A stretch of DNA of 10,049 nt from Desulfonatronaceae bacterium UBA663 (lineage in GTDB: Bacteria > Desulfobacterota > Desulfovibrionia > Desulfovibrionales > Desulfonatronaceae), in assembly GCA_002299865.1 (NCBI GenBank), contig DBNV01000125.1:1-10049 (forward strand). Reading direction: 5' to 3'. The notes under the pieces are model-generated. The model made no database searches, was not told where the DNA came from, and saw only the letters and a list, made by a program, of their open reading frames with translations. Shown here piece after piece: positions 4,666 to 10,049 of this stretch; positions within the stretch are counted from its first letter, which is position 1, and every line of letters begins with the position of its first letter. A program made the translations under genes and the position numbers.

Positions 4666-7323
4666 ATGAACAACGCCAAGCTCCCCAAGGGATACGAACC
4701 CCGGAACGTGGAAGCCAAATGGATCGAATTCTGGGAAAACCGGCAAACCTTCAAGGCACCGGAAACAGCTGCAAAACAGCCCTATTCTCTGGTCATCCCG
4801 CCACCCAACGTCACCGGGTCGCTGCATATGGGGCATGCCTTGAACATCACCCTGCAGGACATCCTCTGCCGTTTTTACCGCCAGCAGGGCCGCGACGTGC
4901 TCTGGGTACCGGGTACGGACCACGCCGGCATCGCCACCCAGAACGTGGTGGAGCGGTCCCTGGCCGCCCAGGGCAAAAGCCGGGAAGAGCTGGGCCGGGA
5001 GGCCTTCGTGGAGCGGGTCTGGGCCTGGAAGGAGGAGTATGGCGGCAAAATCCTCAACCAGGTCCGCCGACTTGGGGCCTCGGTGGACTGGTCCAGGTTG
5101 CGCTTCACCATGGACGAGGGTCTCTCCCGGGCCATCCGGGAAGTCTTTGTCCGGCTGTATGAAGAAGGCCTGATCTACAAAGGCGACTACATCATCCATT
5201 GGTGCCCGCGCTGCCGCACGGCCCTGGCCGACCTGGAAGTGGAACACGCCCAGGCCGACGGCAAGCTATACGCCATTCGCTATCCCCTGGCCGACGGCTC
5301 GGGAGATCTCACGGTAATGACCACCCGCCCCGAAACCATGCTCGGCGACACGGCCGTGGCCGTGCATCCTGAGGACGAGCGCTTCGTGCACCTGGTGGGC
5401 AAGGAAGTGATCCTGCCTTTGGTGGGCCGCAAGCTGCCCATCATCGCCGACGCCTACGTGGACCGCGAATTCGGCACCGGCTGCCTGAAAGTCACCCCGG
5501 CCCACGACATGAACGACTTTGAACTGGGCCGCAAGCACGGCCTGCCCGTGGTCAAGGTTCTCGACGACCAGGGCCGGATGACCGCAGAGGCCGGACCGGA
5601 TTACGCCGGCCTGGAGCGTCTGGAGTGCCGCAAGCGCATCGTGGCCGACCTGCAGGAGAGGGGGTTTCTCGTGGGCGTCAAGGATCACCCGCACAATGTC
5701 GGGCATTGCTATCGCTGCCGGACAGTGATCGAGCCCAATGTATCCAAGCAGTGGTTCGTGTCCGTGGGGCCGCTGGCCGCCAAGGCCCGCAAGGCCGTGG
5801 AGGACGGGCGGACGAAAATTTTCCCCCGGCAGTGGGAGCGCACCTATTTCGACTGGCTGGACAACATCCGGGACTGGTGCATCTCCAGACAGATCTGGTG
5901 GGGCCACCGCATCCCGGCCTGGATCTGCGAAGCGTGCGGGGAAATGATCGTCTCCCGTGAGACTCCGAAAAAATGCGCCAAGTGCTCGGGCAAGCCGGTC
6001 CAGGAAAGCGACGTCCTGGACACGTGGTTCTCCTCGGCCCTGTGGCCCTTCTCCACCCTGGGCTGGCCCGACGAAACCCCGGAGTTGAAGAGCTACTACC
6101 CTACCTCGATCCTGGTCACGGGTTTTGACATCCTCTTTTTCTGGGTGGCCCGGATGATGATGATGGGGCTGCACTTCCGGGAGGACGTGCCCTTCCGCGA
6201 GGTCTACATCCATGCCCTGGTCCGCGACGCCGAGGGCCAAAAAATAAGCAAGTCCAAGGGCAACGCCATTGACCCCCTGATCATGGTGGACAAATACGGC
6301 ACCGACGCCCTGCGCCTGACCCTGACGGCCATGGCGGCCATGGGCCGGGACATCAAGCTCTCCGAGGAGCGTATCCAGGGCTACCGTTTTTTCGTGAACA
6401 AGCTCTGGAACGCGGCCCGGTTCGCCCTGATCAATCTCCCTGAAGCTACGGCCGGCGCCCTGCCCGCGCCGGCTCAGATGGACTTGCGCCACCGCTGGAT
6501 TCTGCACCGCCTGGAGGAACTCAAAGATAGCACGGCGGCGGCCATCTTTGAATACCGCTTCAACGACGCGGCCCAGGATCTTTACCAATTCATCTGGCAC
6601 GAGTTCTGCGACTGGTACCTGGAGATGCTCAAGCCGGACCTCTACGGCGAGAACGCGGCGGCCAAATCCGCGGCCCGGACCTGCCTCTACACGGTCCTCA
6701 CCGAAACCCTGGTCTTGCTGCATCCGATCATGCCCTTCGTCACCCAGGAAATTTGGGACTGTCTGCCCGGCCTGACCGGAACCAACCTGGCCGAGGCCCC
6801 GGTGCCAGCGGCGCGTCCGGAGTATCTGGACCAAGGGGCCTTGCAGAAAATGTCCATGATCCAGGATGTGGTCACCGCCGTGCGCAACATTCGCGCCGAA
6901 CTGGGCATCGGGCCGTCCCAGAAATTAATGCTGCTGATCCGGGGCGGGGAAAAGGCTCAACACGAAATCCTGTCCGCGAATCGGGAAACTATCGTCTACC
7001 TCGCGAGGCTGGACGCCTTCCAGCTCGCGCCAAAGACCTCGCCGCCCAAGGCCTCGGCCAGCGCCGTGGTCCAGGGTCTGGAAATCTTTGTTCCCTTGAC
7101 CGGAGCCGTGGACTTCCAGACCGAACTGGACCGCCTGGCCAAGGAACTGGCCAAGACCGCCAAGGAGCTGGACATCGTCAACCGCAAGGCGGCCAATGCC
7201 GACTTCAAGGCTAAAGCCCCGGCAGAGGTAGTGGAAAAGGAGCGGGGCAAGGCCAGAGACCTTGCGGAAAAGCAGTCCAAGCTGCTGACCCTGCGGGCCA
7301 GGTTGCAAAGCCTGATGGAGTAG
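4666..7323 (+). CDS. valS: Valyl-tRNA synthetase
   Basis: ValS charges tRNA-Val with valine in the cytoplasm and edits mischarged threonine. The 885-residue protein is a normal-length class I synthetase. The HIGH signature is HMGH at 54-57 within PPPNVTGSLHMGH. The editing (CP1) domain carries TTRPET at 219-224. Zinc-type cysteine pairs are C180/C183 and C348/C351 in the insertion region, and C421/C424 with C437/C440 as a zinc ribbon. The KMSKS loop appears as KISKS (526-530), followed by KGNAIDPL. The anticodon-binding helical domain follows, and the last 65 residues or so are a Lys/Glu/Ala-rich coiled coil typical of ValS. ATG 4666 has GGAGA at 4652-4656, 9 bases upstream, and aligns with family N-termini. 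It is transcribed alone, divergent from era. No T-box is visible in its leader. Confidence 0.98.
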   Translation: MNNAKLPKGYEPRNVEAKWIEFWENRQTFKAPETAAKQPYSLVIPPPNVTGSLHMGHALNITLQDILCRFYRQQGRDVLWVPGTDHAGIATQNVVERSLAAQGKSREELGREAFVERVWAWKEEYGGKILNQVRRLGASVDWSRLRFTMDEGLSRAIREVFVRLYEEGLIYKGDYIIHWCPRCRTALADLEVEHAQADGKLYAIRYPLADGSGDLTVMTTRPETMLGDTAVAVHPEDERFVHLVGKEVILPLVGRKLPIIADAYVDREFGTGCLKVTPAHDMNDFELGRKHGLPVVKVLDDQGRMTAEAGPDYAGLERLECRKRIVADLQERGFLVGVKDHPHNVGHCYRCRTVIEPNVSKQWFVSVGPLAAKARKAVEDGRTKIFPRQWERTYFDWLDNIRDWCISRQIWWGHRIPAWICEACGEMIVSRETPKKCAKCSGKPVQESDVLDTWFSSALWPFSTLGWPDETPELKSYYPTSILVTGFDILFFWVARMMMMGLHFREDVPFREVYIHALVRDAEGQKISKSKGNAIDPLIMVDKYGTDALRLTLTAMAAMGRDIKLSEERIQGYRFFVNKLWNAARFALINLPEATAGALPAPAQMDLRHRWILHRLEELKDSTAAAIFEYRFNDAAQDLYQFIWHEFCDWYLEMLKPDLYGENAAAKSAARTCLYTVLTETLVLLHPIMPFVTQEIWDCLPGLTGTNLAEAPVPAARPEYLDQGALQKMSMIQDVVTAVRNIRAELGIGPSQKLMLLIRGGEKAQHEILSANRETIVYLARLDAFQLAPKTSPPKASASAVVQGLEIFVPLTGAVDFQTELDRLAKELAKTAKELDIVNRKAANADFKAKAPAEVVEKERGKARDLAEKQSKLLTLRARLQSLME

Positions 7324-7391
7324 GAGCCATCCACAGTGATTGCTCAACAATTTATCCATGAGTTGCCGCACTGCCGTCAGGATTTCTAGAC

Positions 7392-7419
7392 TTGACGTCG
7401 GCAATGCGTCCTGTATTTT
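7392..7419 (+). promoter_or_regulatory. Predicted sigma70 promoter for cobA-hemD/purN
   Basis: TTGACG at 7392-7397 (5 of 6 matches to the -35 consensus) is separated by 16 bases from TATTTT at 7414-7419 (4 of 6 to the -10). Transcription would begin near 7426. This leaves a leader of about 150 bases, starting almost exactly where the first hairpin begins (7430). It is the best promoter pair seen in the window; it remains a prediction. Confidence 0.45.
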
Positions 7420-7429
7420 CGACGTTTCA

Positions 7430-7460
7430 GCCAGCGCAAAAAGCGTAGTTTTCCGCTGGC
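7430..7460 (+). promoter_or_regulatory. Leader hairpin 1 upstream of cobA-hemD
   Basis: GCCAGCG (7430-7436) pairs with CGCTGGC (7454-7460). After a C/C mismatch, AAAA (7438-7441) pairs with TTTT (7449-7452), leaving a 7-base loop. This gives 11 pairs. No T-run follows, so it does not look like a plain terminator. It would sit at the very 5' end of a transcript from the promoter at 7392-7419. Confidence 0.45.
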
Positions 7461-7477
7461 CTCTACTGGCTTCTAGG

Positions 7478-7502
7478 CGATCTCACGATCGTCGGGGCGA
7501 CG
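7478..7502 (+). promoter_or_regulatory. Two overlapping small hairpins, leader element 2
   Basis: CGATC (7478-7482) pairs with GATCG (7487-7491) around a TCAC loop. CGTCG (7490-7494) pairs with CGACG (7498-7502) around GGG. The two stems share bases 7490-7491, so they are largely mutually exclusive at that edge. The GACGTC palindrome at 7499-7504 also occurs at 7394-7399 over the -35. Function unknown. Confidence 0.3.
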
Positions 7503-7511
7503 TCCTGTCAC

Positions 7512-7549
7512 CTATGATCCGCAAAGTCTTGCAACGTTGCGGATCATAG
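7512..7549 (+). repeat. Perfect 13-bp inverted repeat just before cobA-hemD
   Basis: CTATGATCCGCAA (7512-7524) and TTGCGGATCATAG (7537-7549) are perfect reverse complements around a 12-base spacer. The spacer and inner arms allow other pairings: GCAA (7521-7524) with TTGC (7529-7532), and the palindrome GCAACGTTGC at 7531-7540. The repeat ends 15 bases before the GAGGAG ribosome-binding site. As RNA it is a strong stem-loop in the leader; as DNA it could be a dimeric-regulator site. TTTT occurs only at 7561-7564, too far for a standard terminator. Confidence 0.6.
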
Positions 7550-7575
7550 TCACGATACGGTTTTGAGGAGCACAC

Positions 7576-9108
7576 ATGCCCAAAGTTTACCTGCTCGGCG
7601 CCGGTCCCGGCGATCCGGAGCTGATCACCCTCAAGGCCAAGCGGCTGCTGGCAACAGCGGACACCGTGGTCTACGATTATCTGGCAAACCCGCGGTTTCT
7701 GGCCTGGTGCCGGCCGGACGCCGAAATATTTTACGTGGGCAAGAAGGGTGGTGACCATGCCCTGCCCCAAGACCAGATCAACGATCTGCTGGTGGAACAG
7801 GCCAAGGCCGGCAAGGTGGTGGCCAGGCTCAAGGGTGGTGATCCGTACGTCTTTGGACGGGGCGCGGAAGAGGCACTGGAACTGCTGGAGCACGGCATCG
7901 AATTCGAGGTGGTGCCCGGCGTGACCTCGGCCGTGGCTGCCCCGGCCTATGCCGGCATCCCGCTGACCCATCGCCGCTTCGCCTCATCCGTGTCCTTCAT
8001 CACCGGCCATGAGGATCCGACAAAGCCTGAAAGCGCTCATGACTGGGAGGCCCTGGCCCGAAGCGCCAGCACTCTGGTTTTTTTCATGGGCGTGAAGAAC
8101 CTGCCGGAAATCACGGCCAATCTGATCAGGGCCGGGCGGCTGGCCAAGACCCCCGCGGCCCTGGTCCGCTGGGGCGCCACCTGCCGTCAGCGCTCCCTGG
8201 TTTCAACGCTGGCCGACATTGCCGAGGAATCCAAGAAGCAGGGCTTCACGCCACCGTCCCTGCTGGTGGTGGGCGAGGTGGTCAGCCTGCATGACAAGCT
8301 GAACTGGTTTGAAAAACAGCCGCTTCTGGGCAAGGGCGTGGTGGTCACCCGCTCCCGGGAACAGGCCAGCGACATGGTGGCCGCCCTGGAAAACCTGGGG
8401 GCCTGCTGCCACGAATTTCCGACCATCAAGGTCAGTCCCATGCCGGACCGCGGCCCTATCCGGGCCGCGGTATCCCGCCTGCCCGAGTACGACTGGCTGG
8501 TATTCACCTCGGTCAATGGGGTGAGCCGCTTCTGGGTGGTCCTGCGCGAACTGGGCCTGGACGCCAGGGTCCTGGCCGGCATCCAGGTCGCGGCCATCGG
8601 CCCGGCCACTGCTCAGGCCATGGAGCAGCACGGCATTATTGCGGATTTCGTCCCGGAAAAATATGTGGCCGAAGACGTGCTCCAAGGGCTTCTGACCAGG
8701 GGGGCGGGCGGCAAACGCATCCTGATCCCCAGGGCCGAACAGGCCCGGGATGTCTTGCCTGAGGAGCTGCGCAAGGCCGGAGCACAGGTGGATGTCCTGC
8801 CGGTCTACCGGACCATCCCGGCGAGGGCGGGTGCCGAAGAGCTGTTGGCCGCCCTGGATGCCGGCGAGATCCACTATGTCACCTTTGCCAGTTCCTCCAC
8901 GGTGGCTAATTTCTTCGCCGCCATTCCACCGGAAGTGTTGCAACGCCACCGGGACAAGGTACGCTTGGCCTGCATCGGTCCGATCACCAAACGCACCCTG
9001 GCCGACCATGGGTTTGCGGGGGACGTCCAACCAGAGGACTATACCATCCCGGCCCTGGTGCAGGCCGTTGTGCAAGACGCGCTAAGCCGCAAGGCAGGCC
9101 GGGCATGA
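7576..9108 (+). CDS. cobA-hemD: Bifunctional uroporphyrinogen-III C-methyltransferase / uroporphyrinogen-III synthase (CobA-HemD fusion)
   Basis: This 510-residue protein joins two consecutive tetrapyrrole enzymes. Residues 1 to about 247 are the S-adenosylmethionine uroporphyrinogen-III methyltransferase (SUMT). It has GAGPGDPEL at 8-16, RLKGGDP at 84-90 and PGVTSAVAAPAYAGIPLTHR, and makes precorrin-2. From about 248 to 505 lies uroporphyrinogen-III synthase (HemD), with VVVTR at 255-259, FTSVNG at 310-315, the AIGPATAQ segment, IPRAEQARD, YVTFASSS from 434, and the closing ACIGPIT. HemD closes hydroxymethylbilane to uroporphyrinogen III, so the fusion hands its product directly to the methylase. 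Such fusions are known in Desulfovibrio and other anaerobes. Siroheme (for sulfite reductase), cobalamin and alternative heme synthesis would draw on the product; that link is inference. GAGGAG at 7565-7570 lies 5 bases before ATG 7576. The stop overlaps the purN start (ATGA). The structured leader upstream may regulate it. Confidence 0.95.
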   Translation: MPKVYLLGAGPGDPELITLKAKRLLATADTVVYDYLANPRFLAWCRPDAEIFYVGKKGGDHALPQDQINDLLVEQAKAGKVVARLKGGDPYVFGRGAEEALELLEHGIEFEVVPGVTSAVAAPAYAGIPLTHRRFASSVSFITGHEDPTKPESAHDWEALARSASTLVFFMGVKNLPEITANLIRAGRLAKTPAALVRWGATCRQRSLVSTLADIAEESKKQGFTPPSLLVVGEVVSLHDKLNWFEKQPLLGKGVVVTRSREQASDMVAALENLGACCHEFPTIKVSPMPDRGPIRAAVSRLPEYDWLVFTSVNGVSRFWVVLRELGLDARVLAGIQVAAIGPATAQAMEQHGIIADFVPEKYVAEDVLQGLLTRGAGGKRILIPRAEQARDVLPEELRKAGAQVDVLPVYRTIPARAGAEELLAALDAGEIHYVTFASSSTVANFFAAIPPEVLQRHRDKVRLACIGPITKRTLADHGFAGDVQPEDYTIPALVQAVVQDALSRKAGRA

Positions 9109-9785
9109 CCCTGTCCATCGGCGTGCTCATCTCCGGGGGCGGCTCCAACCTCCAGTCCCTCATCGACTGCATGGAGGCCGGGGTCCTAAACGTGCGCATC
9201 AGGACCGTAATCTCTAATAATCCCGCGGCCAAGGGACTGGAGCGGGCCAATAGGCACGGCATTGCCGCCCTGGTCCTGCCCCACGAAGATTACCCCGACC
9301 GCCGGGCCTACGACCAGGCCCTGGTCCAAGCCCTAAAACAGGCTGAAGTCAAAGCCGTGATCCTGGCCGGGTTCATGCGCCTCGTCGGTCCGGACCTGCT
9401 AGCCGCCTTTCCCCAGCGGGTGCTGAACATCCATCCGGCCCTGCTGCCCTCTTTTCCCGGACTGCATGCCCAGGCCAAGGCCGCGGCCTACGGCGTGCGC
9501 CTGGCCGGCTGCACCGTGCATTTCGTAGACGAACAGGTGGACCACGGACCGATCATCATCCAGGCCGCGGTCCCAGCCTTGGTCTGGGATGACGCCGACA
9601 GCCTGGGGAGTCGCATCCTGGCCCTGGAGCACCGCATCTATCCCCAGGCCGTGCAGTGGCTGGCCGAAGGCCGTTTAGAGGTCCAAGGCCGCCAGGTGAT
9701 ACTGCGGCCTTCGCAACGCCCTCAGGCTGATCCGGCCACCCTGCCGCCCTGCCTGGTTCATCCGATGCTGGAAGAGGGTTTTTAG
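9105..9785 (+). CDS. purN: Phosphoribosylglycinamide formyltransferase (GAR transformylase)
   Basis: PurN transfers a formyl group from 10-formyltetrahydrofolate to GAR, the third step of purine synthesis, in the cytoplasm. The 226-residue product is slightly longer than E. coli PurN (212). The phosphate-binding loop SGGGSNLQ is at 10-17. The folate and catalytic block NIHPALLPSFPG carries N108 and H110, and the third catalytic residue is D146 in VDHGP, the same trio as E. coli N106, H108 and D144. The tail beyond about residue 200 is Pro/Gln-rich and less conserved. ATG 9105 overlaps the cobA-hemD stop by ATGA, with AAGG at 9091-9094 upstream inside that gene, so translation is probably coupled. 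The pairing of purine and tetrapyrrole genes has no obvious biochemical logic and more likely reflects shared basal expression. An AMMECR1-family gene follows on the same strand. Confidence 0.96.
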   Translation: MTLSIGVLISGGGSNLQSLIDCMEAGVLNVRIRTVISNNPAAKGLERANRHGIAALVLPHEDYPDRRAYDQALVQALKQAEVKAVILAGFMRLVGPDLLAAFPQRVLNIHPALLPSFPGLHAQAKAAAYGVRLAGCTVHFVDEQVDHGPIIIQAAVPALVWDDADSLGSRILALEHRIYPQAVQWLAEGRLEVQGRQVILRPSQRPQADPATLPPCLVHPMLEEGF

Positions 9786-9789
9786 CGGA

Positions 9790-9815
9790 CGGTTGAACCG
9801 GAACCGGTTGAACCG
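9790..9815. repeat. 26-base near-palindrome and 15-base direct repeat between purN and the AMMECR1 gene
   Basis: GGTTGAACCG occurs at 9791-9800 and 9806-9815 with GAACC between, a direct repeat of period 15. The same stretch folds back: CGGTT-G-AACC (9790-9799) with GGTT-G-AACCG (9806-9815), nine pairs with one G/G mismatch and a 6-base loop. It starts 5 bases after the purN stop. No T-run follows. It could be an RNA stem between cistrons or a regulator site. Confidence 0.5.
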
Positions 9816-9822
9816 CACAGGC

Positions 9823-9861
9823 ATGGCTTTTCAACTTTTGGCGTCCACAATGGCTTTTCAA
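9823..9861 (+). repeat. 12-bp direct repeat duplicating a start region
   Basis: ATGGCTTTTCAA occurs at 9823-9834 and again at 9850-9861, 27 bases apart and so in frame. Each copy supplies a possible start codon for the AMMECR1-family gene, giving an N-terminus that reads MAFQ twice. Neither copy has a clear Shine-Dalgarno. It looks like a recent short tandem duplication at the gene's 5' end. Confidence 0.6.
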
Positions 9862-10049
9862 TTTGCTTTGACCCAAGTGGAAAAGGATTACCTGATCGAA
9901 CTGGTCCGGCTGAGCATCCGCAGCCGGTTCGATCCGGGCGTGCGTCTGCCTGCCCCGATTTCCGAGACCCTGGAAAAACATTGCGGCGCCTTTGTGACCC
10001 TGAAGCGTCACGGCTGGCTGCGCGGCTGCATCGGGCACATTGTCGGCGA
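9850..10049 (+). CDS. AMMECR1-domain protein (3' end outside window)
   Basis: The frame is open from here to the window edge, giving 66 residues. The family is identified by GAFVTL at 46-51 followed by LRGCIG at 57-62, the hallmark of the AMMECR1 domain, and by an N-terminal amphipathic helix (YLIELVRLSIRSRF) typical of bacterial members. The biochemical role of AMMECR1 is not settled. In many bacteria and archaea it belongs to the AmmeMemoRadiSam set together with a Memo-like protein and a radical SAM protein; whether those follow here cannot be seen. ATG 9850 is chosen because family proteins usually start a few residues before this helix. ATG 9823 is in frame and would add nine residues, MAFQLLAST. 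Neither has a good Shine-Dalgarno. The gene lies 64 bases after purN on the same strand and may share its transcript. Confidence 0.85.
   Translation, partial: MAFQFALTQVEKDYLIELVRLSIRSRFDPGVRLPAPISETLEKHCGAFVTLKRHGWLRGCIGHIVG

Noticed and set aside
4557..5162. 201-codon + strand frame overlapping the valS start
   Set aside because: It lies in a different frame over highly conserved ValS residues; the downstream part is a Pro/Gly/Arg-rich shadow translation.
6241..6255. KISKS in place of KMSKS in ValS as a functional defect
   Set aside because: Ile at the second position is a tolerated variant in class I synthetases, and the lysines and serines are kept.
5266..6834. Long open frame (522 codons) on the - strand inside valS
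   Set aside because: It is antisense to a fully conserved valS. Long antisense frames are common in GC-rich genes, and its product is low-complexity with no recognised domain.
7324..7575. Cobalamin riboswitch before cobA-hemD
   Set aside because: The gap is long enough, but I find no conserved B12-box-like core; the hairpins do not resemble that fold.

Overview
The window reads as a compact, GC-rich (roughly 60%) bacterial chromosome segment of conserved core genes. The best guess at source is a sulfate-reducing Desulfovibrionales-type bacterium (Desulfobacterota). This rests on an E. coli-like transaldolase, an Era of the GPPNSGKS type and a CobA-HemD fusion, an arrangement known from Desulfovibrio. 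It is an inference from protein character; no rRNA or other marker is present.

Layout, left to right. Positions 1-273 hold the C-terminal end of a RimK-like ATP-grasp enzyme on the + strand. Then follow recN (DNA repair, 429-2018) and tal (transaldolase, 2059-3066), both + and only 40 bases apart, so probably co-transcribed. Convergent to them is era (3152-4117, - strand), the ribosome-assembly GTPase. A 548-base divergent gap (4118-4665) separates era from valS (valyl-tRNA synthetase, 4666-7323, +). That gap holds no convincing gene but is rich in potential RNA secondary structure, above all a rod-like stem-loop at 4209-4322. A 252-base gap (7324-7575) carries a plausible sigma70 promoter and three successive hairpins, one with a perfect 13-bp stem. 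It leads into the cobA-hemD fusion (7576-9108), which overlaps purN (9105-9785) by ATGA. After a 26-base near-palindrome comes an AMMECR1-family gene (from 9850) that runs off the right edge.

Functionally, CobA-HemD makes uroporphyrinogen III and methylates it to precorrin-2, the branch point to siroheme, cobalamin and (in these bacteria) alternative heme synthesis. PurN is a formyl transfer step of purine synthesis. RecN, Era and ValS are housekeeping. There is no sign of a mobile element, CRISPR array, tRNA, rRNA, toxin-antitoxin or defence system.

The coding content is ordinary. The parts worth a second look are non-coding: the structured era-valS gap, the three-hairpin leader of cobA-hemD, the palindromic repeat and duplicated start region before the AMMECR1 gene, and the displaced Shine-Dalgarno of recN.
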